Assembly (NCBI GenBank): GCA_964631725.1
Contig: CAZVYX010000005.1
Location: 1-64,000 of the forward strand
Length of the DNA stretch: 64,000 bases
Source of the DNA: GCA-2731375 sp964631725
Lineage (GTDB): Bacteria; Pseudomonadota; Alphaproteobacteria; GCA-2731375
Reading direction: 5' to 3'
In this document: one piece after another, positions 25,855-34,734 of the stretch
Numbering within the stretch: position 1 is the stretch's first letter
How the letters are laid out: each line of letters begins with the position of its first letter
Translations under genes and position numbers: made by a program
The notes under the pieces: model-generated
Database searches by the model: none
Told to the model about the DNA's origin: nothing
What the model saw: only the letters and a program-made list of their open reading frames with translations

Positions 25855-26811
25855 CTAGCCGGCGGCTTCGGGCAGGCGGTCCCGGTCGTGGGCGCTATCA
25901 AAATCCAGTTCCGGACCCAGGGGCACGATACCGAACGGATTAACGGCGTCGTGGCTGCCGTAGTAATGCTCTTTCGTGCGCGGGATATCCACGGTCGCGG
26001 CGATCCCGGGCCATTGGTAGAGCTCCCGCAGATAGTTCGACAGGTTGGGGAAATCGGCGATCCGCTGCCGGTTGCATTTGAAATGCCCCACGTAGACCGC
26101 ATCGAAACGCACCAGTGTCGCGAACAGGCGCCAATCGGCTTCGGTAATGCGCGGGCCAGTCAGATAGCGCTGGCCGTCCAGGCGCGCCTCCACCTGATCC
26201 AAGGCGTCGAACAGATTGCTGTAGGCGGTCTCGTAAGCCTCCTGCGTGGTGGCGAAGCCGGTCCGGTAAACACCATTGTTGATGTTCTCATAAACCAGCT
26301 CGTTCATGGCATCGATTTCGCCGCGCAAATCCTCCGGATACATATCGGGCAGGGATTTGGCCGCCAGATGATCAAAGGCGCTATTGAAGATGCGGATGAT
26401 ATCGGAGGATTCGTTGTTGACGATGGTCTTGGCATGCTTATCCCAAAGAACCGGCACGCTGCAGCGCCCGGAATAGTCCGGCACCGCCCGGGCATAGATC
26501 TGGTGCGTATACTTGGCGCCCGTCACCGGATCACCGCCGTCCATCAGGACCCAGCCGTTCTCCAGCATCAGCGGCTCCACATAGGCCACGGAAATAACCG
26601 CCTCCAGCCCCTTCAGGGCACGGAAGATCAAGGTCCGATGGGCCCAGGGGCAGGCATGGGCGACAATCAGATGGTAACGCCCGGCCTCGGCCGGAAAATC
26701 CGGCCCGCCGATGACATCGCGGAAAGCCGTGGTGGGACGGACGTAGCTGCCCTTCTGGTTGCGTTTGGCAAAGTCCTGCTGTGTCCATTTACCCTGTACC
26801 ATGACGCCCAT
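25855..26811 (-). CDS. Glutathionyl-hydroquinone reductase (Xi-class GST)
   Basis: The 318-residue enzyme matches the YqjG/ECM4 family: HACPWAHRT near residue 55 contains the catalytic cysteine (CPWA), VPVLWDKHAKTIVNNESSDIIRI is the glutathione site, and the C-terminal half is an all-helical GST domain. The enzyme removes glutathione from glutathionyl-hydroquinones formed in quinone or aromatic turnover. Three in-frame ATGs (26817, 26811, 26802) are possible; 26811 has the best spacing from GAGGGG. It is divergent from a LysR gene that probably controls it. Confidence 0.92.
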   Translation of the reverse strand: MGVMVQGKWTQQDFAKRNQKGSYVRPTTAFRDVIGGPDFPAEAGRYHLIVAHACPWAHRTLIFRALKGLEAVISVAYVEPLMLENGWVLMDGGDPVTGAKYTHQIYARAVPDYSGRCSVPVLWDKHAKTIVNNESSDIIRIFNSAFDHLAAKSLPDMYPEDLRGEIDAMNELVYENINNGVYRTGFATTQEAYETAYSNLFDALDQVEARLDGQRYLTGPRITEADWRLFATLVRFDAVYVGHFKCNRQRIADFPNLSNYLRELYQWPGIAATVDIPRTKEHYYGSHDAVNPFGIVPLGPELDFDSAHDRDRLPEAAG

Positions 26812-26892
26812 GACCATGTCCCCTCATCCTGATTTCGTCTGCTGATCCTAAATCTAATGCCCAGGCAGCGCCTGGACCAGTCATGACGGAGC

Positions 26893-26946
26893 ACAATATT
26901 GTTCGCATCAGGAAACAAAGCTGCTATTTCTCGCAAGACTGTTTCC
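26893..26946. promoter_or_regulatory. Symmetric elements in the LysR / glutathionyl reductase divergent region
   Basis: The 160-base divergent region contains the ten-base palindrome ACAATATTGT (26893-26902) and an inverted pair GGAAACA (26911-26917) and TGTTTCC (26940-26946) separated by 22 bases. LysR regulators bind such dyads between divergent genes. No footprint can be shown and the first palindrome could be chance. Confidence 0.3.
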
Positions 26947-26971
26947 ATCGCGCATGCCGGGGACCGGGATC

Positions 26972-27877
26972 ATGGAAAATCTGAGCGAGATGGCGGTGTT
27001 CGCCAAGGTGGTGCAGCAACGTAGCTTCACCGCCGCCGCGCGGGATTTGGGCTTGTCCAAATCGGCTGTGTCAAAGCAGGTTGGGCGCCTGGAAGACCGC
27101 CTGGGCGCGCGCCTGTTGAACCGGACCACGCGAAAGCTGTCGCTGACCGAGGTGGGGACGGTGTTCTATGAACGCTGCGCCCGGATCGTCGAGGAAGCGC
27201 AGGCGGCGGCGGATGAGGTAAGCAGCATGGCGGCGGCGCCACGGGGCCGCCTGCGGGTCAATGCGCCCATGACCTTCGGCACCCTGCATCTGGGACCGGT
27301 GATCGCCGATTTTCTCGAGGCGCATGTGGAAATCGAGGTGGATTTGGTTCTCGATGACCGCTTCAGTGATCTGGTCGAGGAGGGTTTCGACGTCGCCATC
27401 CGCATCGCGGCCCTGCTGGACAGCTCCCTCATTGTCCGCCGCCTTGCGCCCTCGCGCTCGGTCCTGTGCGCCGCGCCGGACTATCTGCGCCGTCACGGCA
27501 GACCGGAAAAGCCCGAAGATCTGAGCCAGCACAACTGCTTCGGCTATCTTTATCGCGGCTCGGGCACGGATTGGACGTTGAACGGGGCCAAAGGACCCAT
27601 ATCCATACCCCTGCATGGTAATCTGCGCGCCAACAATGGCGAGGTGTTGCGCCATGTCGCCTTGGCCGGAACGGGGATCGTCGCCTTGCCCAGTTTCATC
27701 GTCGGCGACGATCTGCGTACGGGTAGGCTGACGGAACTGCTGCCCGAAGCGGTGCCCCAGACCCATTCCATCCATGCGGTCTACCCGCACCGGCGCCATT
27801 TGATGCCGAAAGTGCGCGCCTTCGTCGATTTCCTGGTCGCGCGGTTCGGGCCGGAACCCTACTGGGACCTGCCCTAA
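26972..27877 (+). CDS. LysR-family transcriptional regulator
   Basis: The 301-residue regulator has the N-terminal winged helix-turn-helix (FAKVVQQRSFTAAARDLGLSKSAVSKQVGRLEDRLGARLLNRTTR, given in two parts: VVQQRSFTAAARDLGLSKSA, then VSKQVGRLEDRLGARLL) and the periplasmic-binding-like effector domain ending PHRRHLMPKVRAFVDFLVARF. The second half of the protein is of the CrgA/YhjC-like subgroup. It is transcribed divergently from the glutathionyl-hydroquinone reductase gene, so it likely controls that gene in response to quinone-like or electrophilic compounds. Start at 26972. Confidence 0.92.
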   Translation: MENLSEMAVFAKVVQQRSFTAAARDLGLSKSAVSKQVGRLEDRLGARLLNRTTRKLSLTEVGTVFYERCARIVEEAQAAADEVSSMAAAPRGRLRVNAPMTFGTLHLGPVIADFLEAHVEIEVDLVLDDRFSDLVEEGFDVAIRIAALLDSSLIVRRLAPSRSVLCAAPDYLRRHGRPEKPEDLSQHNCFGYLYRGSGTDWTLNGAKGPISIPLHGNLRANNGEVLRHVALAGTGIVALPSFIVGDDLRTGRLTELLPEAVPQTHSIHAVYPHRRHLMPKVRAFVDFLVARFGPEPYWDLP

Positions 27878-27884
27878 GCCGCCC

Positions 27885-28652
27885 ATGTTGCCGCCAGCCT
27901 CGGAAATCATACCGATCGCCGCCATCGCGTTTTTTGCCGCCCTGGCGCAAGGCGCCACCGGCTTCGGTTTCGCCATTATCGCCCTGCCCTTTCTGTTGCT
28001 GGTGATGGGCAGCCTGGATGCCGTCGGCCTGACCATTATTCTCAATCTGCTGGTTTCAATTGTGCTGGTGCCGGGTTTATGGCGGCAGGCGCCAAAGGGC
28101 CCGTTGGCGCGCCTGTCCTTGGGCAGTGTCCTGGGCTTTCCTATCGGGTTGGCGATATTTCTCCAGGCCAGCCTGGATTGGGTACGCCTTGCGGTCGGGC
28201 TGATCATCTTGGCGTTTGCCGCCACGCTGGCGCTGCATCGCGGCGGCAACGGCGCCCAGACAGACGGCAAGCCTGCATTCGTCCAACGGCCCTGGGCGGA
28301 GACGCTGGTTGGCGTTTTCTCCGGCGCCATGGCGACGGCGCTGGCGATGCCGGGACCAGCCGTGATGTTGTATCTGTCGGCCCGCGGCATGGCGAAGGAA
28401 CCATTGCGCGCCTGCTCCCTTTGTTTGTTTACGCTGTCATATGGCGCGGCCCTGGCGCTACAGACGGCGGCTGGCGCCACCTCCGGCCAGATGTGGCTGA
28501 CAGCGTCCCTTGCCGCCCCGCCCACCGTTGTTGGGGCGATCGCCGGCCATCGCCTGTCCAGGCGGCTGGACGAGAACATATTCCGCACGGTTGTCCTGGC
28601 CATTCTGCTGATCACCGGTGCCTATACCACCGGCGCCGCTATTTTGGCTTGA
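27885..28652 (+). CDS. TauE/SafE-family membrane permease
   Basis: A 255-residue integral membrane protein with about eight hydrophobic helices, of the sulfite exporter TauE/SafE family. The two half-repeats are marked by FFAALAQGATGFGFAIIALPFLLL near the start and ETLVGVFSGAMATALAMPGPAVMLYLSARG after the middle. Family members export sulfite, sulfoacetate or similar anions. It begins seven bases after the LysR gene and so is probably co-transcribed with it. Confidence 0.88.
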   Translation: MLPPASEIIPIAAIAFFAALAQGATGFGFAIIALPFLLLVMGSLDAVGLTIILNLLVSIVLVPGLWRQAPKGPLARLSLGSVLGFPIGLAIFLQASLDWVRLAVGLIILAFAATLALHRGGNGAQTDGKPAFVQRPWAETLVGVFSGAMATALAMPGPAVMLYLSARGMAKEPLRACSLCLFTLSYGAALALQTAAGATSGQMWLTASLAAPPTVVGAIAGHRLSRRLDENIFRTVVLAILLITGAYTTGAAILA

Positions 28653-28991
28653 GCGTGATAGCCGTCTTGCAGTGATTCCATTGGTGACACCAAATTCCAT
28701 ATACTACAATCCAACAAAATATTCTGGGGAAGAACAATATTGTCAAAGTTGATCCGATGTATTTAATAGAAGAACAAGCGTTGCGCTAAAAGAAAACCCG
28801 CACCATTAGATGTTCAATTTTGCATAATATTCATAGAAAATGATTAGTAATCGAAAAACAGTTCTGAATCCTATTCGTGTTACTTTAAATTAGAAATTCT
28901 ATAGTGAGGCAGCATTGACTACTGAATATCTTGCACTTAATCATACTGGACTGACGCGCAGTCTTGTGTCGGTGTTGCGGAGTTGCGGACG
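28653..28991. other. A+T-rich gene-free region upstream of the histidine kinase
   Basis: This 339-base stretch contains no convincing gene on either strand. From about 28690 to 28930 it is clearly richer in A+T than the surroundings. It contains two symmetric words: TTGGTG-A-CACCAA (28681-28693) and ACAATATTGT (28734-28743). It presumably holds the kinase promoter; a GGAG at 28979-28982 serves the kinase start. It could also be a remnant of inserted DNA. Confidence 0.6.
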
Positions 28992-31358
28992 ATGAATTTG
29001 TTTGACGATTTGCACGACAATCAGGCGGGCAGCGCACTTCTGAAAACCATATTGGATACGGTTCCCGCCGGCATTTCGTTCCGGGATACGGACAATAGGT
29101 TTGTTTTTCTGAACAAGCAGGCGGCAGATAGTTATCTGACGATGAATGCCAGCGAAAGCGGACTGCTGGACTACCGGCCCGAAGACTTTGTCGGCAAGAC
29201 CTTGTCGGACATCTTTGGCGCCACCGCAACCCGCGCCACCGAGACGGCGATTGCCAAGGTCATCGCGTCGGGCCAGCCCGTATTGAACCGCGATATCGTC
29301 GCCCCCGAACCCGTTGGCATCCATTTGCTCAATATCATTCCGCTTTTCGATGACGACCAGAAAATTCTGGGCGCCGTCACCGTTGCCATCGACGTCACCG
29401 AACGGCGCGCAATGGAGCGCGCATTGAGCGAAAGTGAGGCCTTCAACCAAGCGACCATGGCCAACATGATCGACGGCCTTGTCGTGATCGATGAAACCGG
29501 CGTCATTCAGGCCTTCAACCAGGCGGCGGCAAGCATGTTTGGTTACCTCGGCACCGAAGTGATCGGTCAAAATGTATCGATGCTGATGACGGAAACCGAC
29601 GCGGGCGAACACGATCAATACATCGCCAATTACCTGCAAACCGGCGTATCCAAGATTCTAGGAAGAGGCCCGCGGGAAGTCACCGGACGGCATAAGAATG
29701 GTCAGTCCGTCCCCTTGGAACTCAACATCGGCCGCATCGACGGCGCCGCCGGCCCGCTGTTCGTCGGTTCGTTGCGGGACATCAGCGAACGCAGGCGGAC
29801 CGAAGAAGCCTTGCGACGAAGCCGCGAGGAGGCGGACCGGGCGCAACGGCGGCTGGTGGAGGCGATCGAGAGTATTCCCGAGGGATTTGCCCTTTACGAC
29901 GCCGATCGGCGGCTGGTCCTGCATAACAAGACATTGCAGCAAATGTATCCGCGCTTGGAAGAGGTCTACCGCCAAGGGGCGCTATATGATGACATCGTCC
30001 GCGGAGCCGCCAGGCTGGGCTTGGTTGTCGCCGCAGTTGGCAGAGAGGAGGAATGGGCCGCCGAAAGGATCCGCGAATTCGGCACGAAAGACCAGACCGT
30101 CGAGCAGGAAATCGATGACAACCGCTGGCTTCTGCTATCGGATCATACCACTGAAGATGGCGGTGTCGTCAGCATTCGAACCGACATCACCGAGCTAAAG
30201 AAGCGGGAGAACCAGTTGCGGCAGGCGCAGAAAATGGAGGCGCTTGGCCAACTGACCGGCGGCGTGGCCCATGATTTCAACAATCTGTTGGCCGTTATGA
30301 TGGGCAATATCGCACTGTTGGAAGAAGAGCTCGGTCCGGATAGCGATCTGACGGCACTAACCGAACCTACTTTACGGGCGATTGACCAAGCGTCTGAATT
30401 GACCCAACGCATGCTTTCATTCTCGCGGCAGCAGCCCCTCAAAATTCAAGACATCGACCCGCATGCATTCTTGACCAATATTCAGCCTCTGATACAGCGG
30501 GCCCTTAACGAGGACATCAAGCTTGAATTTTCCACTCTGGTCGGCATCTGGCATTGCAAGGTGGACTTGGCCCAACTGGAACAGGCGGTCGTGAACCTCG
30601 CCATCAATGCCCGTGAAGCCATGCCGGATGGTGGGCGGCTACGCATCGAATTGGGTAATGCCACGCTGCCCGATCCGAGCGGTCAGGCGCCGTCGGATCT
30701 GGCCCCGGGCGCGTATGTAACTATTGCGCTGGCGGACACGGGGCGCGGCATTGCCGCGGACGATCTGCCGCGCATTTTCGACCCCTTTTTCACGACCAAG
30801 GAAGTCGGTGAGGGCTCCGGGCTTGGTTTGAGCATGGTGCATGGCTTCATCAAGCAATCACATGGCGATGTCGCCGTGCAATCAGAGATTGGCCGCGGCT
30901 CAACATTTCGTCTTTATCTGCCGCGCACCGAAATTGAACAAGGCGCCCATCCGATGGCCCAACCCGCCAAGACGGCGCCGAAAGGCACGGGCGAGACCAT
31001 CCTGGTGATTGAGGATGAGACGGACGTTCAGGCGATGGTGGCCAGAAGCCTGAGAAGGGACGGTTACGAAGTAGTTTTGGCCGATACCGGGCCGGCTGGG
31101 CTGGATCTGTTGCACCAACACGGCAACGTCGACCTGCTATTGACGGATGTGTTGCTGCCGGGCGGCAAGAATGGCCAGCAGATTGCGGATGAAGCGCAGG
31201 CAAGCAACCCAAACCTGAAGGTGCTTTTCATGTCCGGTTATTCCCGGGACGCCATCATCGATCAGGGACGCCTTAGGCCGGATGTCCACCTTCTGACGAA
31301 ACCTTTTGTGCCCGCTGAACTTGGCCGCCGTGTCCGTGAAGTGCTGGACGAGGATTAG
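28992..31358 (+). CDS. Hybrid histidine kinase with three PAS domains and a receiver
   Basis: The 788-residue soluble protein has PAS domains at about 15-135, 145-270 and 285-395, a HisKA domain with H427 in GGVAHDFNNLL, a HATPase domain with N box NLAINAREAMP and G boxes DTGRGI and GEGSGLGLSMV, and a C-terminal receiver (about 665-785) with D719 in LLTDVLLPGG and K in LTKPF. No membrane segment is seen, so it senses a cytoplasmic signal. The second PAS resembles FixL-like ones (GYLGTEVIGQNVSMLM) but the haem histidine cannot be judged. The gene stands alone without a dedicated response regulator. The ATG at 28992 follows GGAG. Confidence 0.92.
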   Translation: MNLFDDLHDNQAGSALLKTILDTVPAGISFRDTDNRFVFLNKQAADSYLTMNASESGLLDYRPEDFVGKTLSDIFGATATRATETAIAKVIASGQPVLNRDIVAPEPVGIHLLNIIPLFDDDQKILGAVTVAIDVTERRAMERALSESEAFNQATMANMIDGLVVIDETGVIQAFNQAAASMFGYLGTEVIGQNVSMLMTETDAGEHDQYIANYLQTGVSKILGRGPREVTGRHKNGQSVPLELNIGRIDGAAGPLFVGSLRDISERRRTEEALRRSREEADRAQRRLVEAIESIPEGFALYDADRRLVLHNKTLQQMYPRLEEVYRQGALYDDIVRGAARLGLVVAAVGREEEWAAERIREFGTKDQTVEQEIDDNRWLLLSDHTTEDGGVVSIRTDITELKKRENQLRQAQKMEALGQLTGGVAHDFNNLLAVMMGNIALLEEELGPDSDLTALTEPTLRAIDQASELTQRMLSFSRQQPLKIQDIDPHAFLTNIQPLIQRALNEDIKLEFSTLVGIWHCKVDLAQLEQAVVNLAINAREAMPDGGRLRIELGNATLPDPSGQAPSDLAPGAYVTIALADTGRGIAADDLPRIFDPFFTTKEVGEGSGLGLSMVHGFIKQSHGDVAVQSEIGRGSTFRLYLPRTEIEQGAHPMAQPAKTAPKGTGETILVIEDETDVQAMVARSLRRDGYEVVLADTGPAGLDLLHQHGNVDLLLTDVLLPGGKNGQQIADEAQASNPNLKVLFMSGYSRDAIIDQGRLRPDVHLLTKPFVPAELGRRVREVLDED

Positions 31359-31372
31359 CGCAATTTTTAATT

Positions 31373-31399
31373 ACCTGGATTCGTTTTTGCGAATCAGGT
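31373..31399. terminator. Bulged hairpin between convergent genes
   Basis: ACCTG-g-ATTCG and CGAAT-CAGGT can pair as ten base pairs with one bulged G around the loop TTTTTG, 15 bases after the kinase stop. A second dyad, GAGCATGT and ACATGCTC (31433-31440 and 31450-31457), lies just before the lptD stop. Either could stop transcription of the convergent genes, but neither has a clear U-tract, so this is weak. Confidence 0.3.
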
Positions 31400-31478
31400 G
31401 ATCAATTCAATTGCTCTTTCTCTTAAGAGTCCGAGCATGTTTAGAAGAGACATGCTCTAAGCCGTATTCCGATCTGGT

Positions 31479-33647
31479 CTACCCCAGATTTTGCAGCAGA
31501 AAGCGGAATTTGATCGAGGTCGAGGGCTCCACGTCACGGTCGCGGGTGAAACTACGTTCCGCGATGAGGCTAAAGCCGATGCATTCGTCCAAATATTGTA
31601 TGCCGACACCGGACCGAATTTGCTGGCCATCGTCGCGCAAATCCCGGCGGCTTTCCGCCGTCGCAATCCAGCGCTGGCCAATTTGCCAGCGCAGGGCATT
31701 GAACAATTCCTCCCGCGCCGCTAATTCGTCCGATGTTTGCTCCCTTTCCAACGCGACATAACTGGTACTGAAGCGGAGGAATTTCGGACCGATGGAAAAA
31801 TAGATCTCATTGCGGCGCAGTGAAAACTTATTACGGTCCAGACGCAGCCTGTTGGTCAGATCGAAGAATGACGACGGTGCAACGGTCAATGCCATCACAT
31901 AATCGGACCGGTGATCATCCAGGCCCGACTGTTCGGCGAAGGTGTCATCGTCACGCACGCGAAAGACCTGCCCCATGGTCAGCGTCGTATAGCCGCCCGA
32001 AGCGCCAAACAGGGAGGCCTTCAGGCCGAGGTTGGCACGGGGGCCGCTTTCGACGCGGTCATGACCGGGAAAACGGCCCAGACTGAACAAATTGGTTTCG
32101 TCGAACTCAAGGCTGCGGCTGTCCTCGTTGGGTATTTCCTTCGGATTGCCGCCATACGGCGTGAGGATCATCTGGGCCACGGGCTCAATCACTTGGCGCA
32201 CACTGTGGCTTCTGCGAACGAAGGGGAAGCGCCATTCCAACGCCGCCATGGGGCGCAGGCGCGCCTCGATGCCGTTGCTATCGACCGCGCCAGCCGCCTG
32301 CCCGGTTGGGGTAAAGCCATTCAACCAATACACATCCAACCCCAGACCGGCGGACAATGTGTAGACATCGCCGGCCGAGCCCACATGGGGCAATTGCCAA
32401 AGGCCATCGGCACTGAAGCGCCGGCTGTCAAAATCGTCTTCGCGATAGATTGAAACGGCGGAAGCATCCATGTACAGGCGGCCCGGCAGACGGTCCGGCT
32501 CCACCACCACGGCATATTCCAATAGCGGTGCCACCAAGGGCGTCGTGCCGGAATCATCCTCGATCTCCAGCCCCTGGAAGCTATAGGCCGACGCCGCCAT
32601 ATAATGCCGGCCGCGAAAGCCTTCGACGAACAGGGAGGTGGTCAAGGTGTCCTCGTCATCGAAGCCATAGCGGCTGAGATAGGTATCGTCGGTCGTCCTG
32701 GACAGATCAAACCCCCAACGCCAGGTCTCGTCGATACCAAAGCGGCCCAGGGCATCGATGTGGCCGCGGAACACCTTGTCGTCCAGTTTCTCATTCCTGT
32801 CGTTGCGCTCGTCCGTATAAGTCAGGCTCGCCTCGCCCTCGTAGCCGCCCCGGCTGGTCAAGGCCCGGTACTCGCCGGTTAGGACGACGCCTTCCTCGGT
32901 TGCCACGATCGGCGCCAAGGTAAGGTCCCGCTGTCGATCTATGGCCCAGAAATAGGGCACCTGAATGGTTGTTCCCAGTTCCGAGGAGGAGCCGAACTCC
33001 GGCGCCAAGAAACCGCTCTTACGTGGCGTCAACGGATCGGCATGGCGGAAATAGGGGGTATAGGCGATGGGTACGCCGTACACTTCAAGCGTCGCATTGC
33101 GGTATTCGATTTCGTGGTCGTCGCGGTGATGTATGACCCGGACCGCTTTCAGCTGCCACAGCGGTGCCCGGTCCGGGTGCTCGCGGCAGATTTCGCACGG
33201 CGAATAAACCGCCTTGGTCATTTCCAACCGATTGGCACCCTGGCGCCGCGCGCCGTTCGCGGCAAACCGGGATTTGTCCGTCAATAGAATGCGGATACTC
33301 TCGATGAAGCCCTCGGTCAGGTCCTCCGATAGCTGCAGATGTTCGGCGAAAATAACCTCGCCGCCAGGTTCCATCAGGGTCAGATTGCCCGATGCGGTAA
33401 CCACGCCGTCCCGTTGGTTGTAGCTGACGCTATCGGCGAGCAGGACCCGGCCGGCGCTGCTGATTTCCACGTTGCCCTTGGCGGTAACCTGGCCCAAATC
33501 ACTGTCATGGATCATCTGATCGGCGGACAACAGAAAGGGTGCCTCGCCCGGCTTGCCCGGCGCCTGCGCCAAGGCCAGGTCCAGCGGCAAGAATGACAAT
33601 AATGCCAGGAGCAATATGCGGCCGGGCCAACGCATCAAGCTATCCAT
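31479..33647 (-). CDS. lptD: LPS-assembly protein LptD
   Basis: LptD is the outer-membrane barrel that inserts lipopolysaccharide at the cell surface. The 722-residue product starts with a signal peptide (to about LALAQA), then an OstA/LptA-like jellyroll (about 38-150, VTAKGNVEISSAGRVLLADSVSY), the SPCEICREHPDRAPLWQLKA segment and a long beta-barrel with aromatic C-terminal strand ending LLQNLG. It overlaps the lptG stop by eight bases; an in-frame ATG at 33635 has better distance from GGAGG and may be the true start. In many alphaproteobacteria surA, pdxA and ksgA follow; here they do not. Confidence 0.94.
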   Translation of the reverse strand: MDSLMRWPGRILLLALLSFLPLDLALAQAPGKPGEAPFLLSADQMIHDSDLGQVTAKGNVEISSAGRVLLADSVSYNQRDGVVTASGNLTLMEPGGEVIFAEHLQLSEDLTEGFIESIRILLTDKSRFAANGARRQGANRLEMTKAVYSPCEICREHPDRAPLWQLKAVRVIHHRDDHEIEYRNATLEVYGVPIAYTPYFRHADPLTPRKSGFLAPEFGSSSELGTTIQVPYFWAIDRQRDLTLAPIVATEEGVVLTGEYRALTSRGGYEGEASLTYTDERNDRNEKLDDKVFRGHIDALGRFGIDETWRWGFDLSRTTDDTYLSRYGFDDEDTLTTSLFVEGFRGRHYMAASAYSFQGLEIEDDSGTTPLVAPLLEYAVVVEPDRLPGRLYMDASAVSIYREDDFDSRRFSADGLWQLPHVGSAGDVYTLSAGLGLDVYWLNGFTPTGQAAGAVDSNGIEARLRPMAALEWRFPFVRRSHSVRQVIEPVAQMILTPYGGNPKEIPNEDSRSLEFDETNLFSLGRFPGHDRVESGPRANLGLKASLFGASGGYTTLTMGQVFRVRDDDTFAEQSGLDDHRSDYVMALTVAPSSFFDLTNRLRLDRNKFSLRRNEIYFSIGPKFLRFSTSYVALEREQTSDELAAREELFNALRWQIGQRWIATAESRRDLRDDGQQIRSGVGIQYLDECIGFSLIAERSFTRDRDVEPSTSIKFRFLLQNLG

Positions 33648-34734
33648 CCTCCAGATGCAACAACAGGGTCAGGCCCAACAGCGTGCAGACACCGGTCGGC
33701 GTCCAGGCGGCCAGAACGACGGGCAGGTTGCCCGCGATCCCAAAGGCATGCACCACGTCGGAAACAAAATACAACAAGAATCCAGTCAACATGCCGGCGC
33801 CCAACAACAACCCGGTATGGCCTGATCTGGTCAGGCGCAAGGAAAATGTCGCGGCCAATAGGATCATGGCCGCCAACAACAACGGCGTGGATAATATGCT
33901 GTGCCAATGCAGCCGGTGCCGGGTGGCGGAAAACCCGGCCGTTTCCAACGTCTGGATAAAGCCCGGCAGGGACCAGAACGACAGCGTCTCGGGCGAAGCG
34001 AAGCCTTCCTGGATCTGGGCCAGGGTCAGGGTGGTCTTGATCTCGTAATCCGCCAGCCGCAACGCCGGTTCCTGAGGCTGGGTCAGCAATGCGTCGGTCA
34101 GATGCCAGCGGCCATCCAGCAGCATCGCCCGCTTGGCATCAATGCGGCCGATAAATTCATCCGTCCCCCGGTACAAAAACACGATGACGTCCTTCAACTC
34201 GGTGCCGGCGGAAGAGACGTGCCGGGCATGGATGACGGATTGTCCGAATTCATCGGCCTGCCGCAGCCAAAGCCCCGTGGCCGAGACCGCCAGCAGACTT
34301 TGCCGCCCTTCAAGATAACGCCCTTCAAGCTGTTCGTAGCGCGATGACATGATGGCGGCCAGGGGATTGAAAAGCGTCACCATGAAACTGCCTAGCAGCA
34401 GGGCGATAACCAAGGCGGGGGCCAGGAATTGCCAGACCGAGACACCGGCGGCGCGAGCCACGATCAACTCGTGGCTGCGGGTCAGGCGGGAAAAGGTGAC
34501 AATGGCGCCAAACAATGTCGCGACGGGCAGCACCTTCTGTGCCAGCGAGGGCAGGTTAAGCGCCGCCATGCCCAAAACCAGGCCAAAACCGGCGGCCTCG
34601 TGTCCAGCCGCGCGGCGCAACAGTTCCACCACATCGATCAAAAAGATCAGCGCCATCAGGACGACCAGGACGAAACCGATGCCGGACAGAAACTGCCGGC
34701 CGAGATAGAGCGAGAATGTCGGCGAAAGGCGCAT
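33640..34734 (-). CDS. lptG: LPS export permease LptG
   Basis: LptG is one of the two inner-membrane permeases of the LptB2FG transporter that extracts lipopolysaccharide. The 364-residue protein has three N-terminal and three C-terminal membrane helices around a periplasmic beta-jellyroll; conserved features are the early helix with LIFLIDVVELLRRA, VARAAGVSVWQFLAP and the C-terminal GAGMLTGFLLYFVSDVVHAFG. It is second in the lptF-lptG-lptD operon: its ATG overlaps the lptF stop by one base. Confidence 0.95.
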   Translation of the reverse strand: MRLSPTFSLYLGRQFLSGIGFVLVVLMALIFLIDVVELLRRAAGHEAAGFGLVLGMAALNLPSLAQKVLPVATLFGAIVTFSRLTRSHELIVARAAGVSVWQFLAPALVIALLLGSFMVTLFNPLAAIMSSRYEQLEGRYLEGRQSLLAVSATGLWLRQADEFGQSVIHARHVSSAGTELKDVIVFLYRGTDEFIGRIDAKRAMLLDGRWHLTDALLTQPQEPALRLADYEIKTTLTLAQIQEGFASPETLSFWSLPGFIQTLETAGFSATRHRLHWHSILSTPLLLAAMILLAATFSLRLTRSGHTGLLLGAGMLTGFLLYFVSDVVHAFGIAGNLPVVLAAWTPTGVCTLLGLTLLLHLEDG

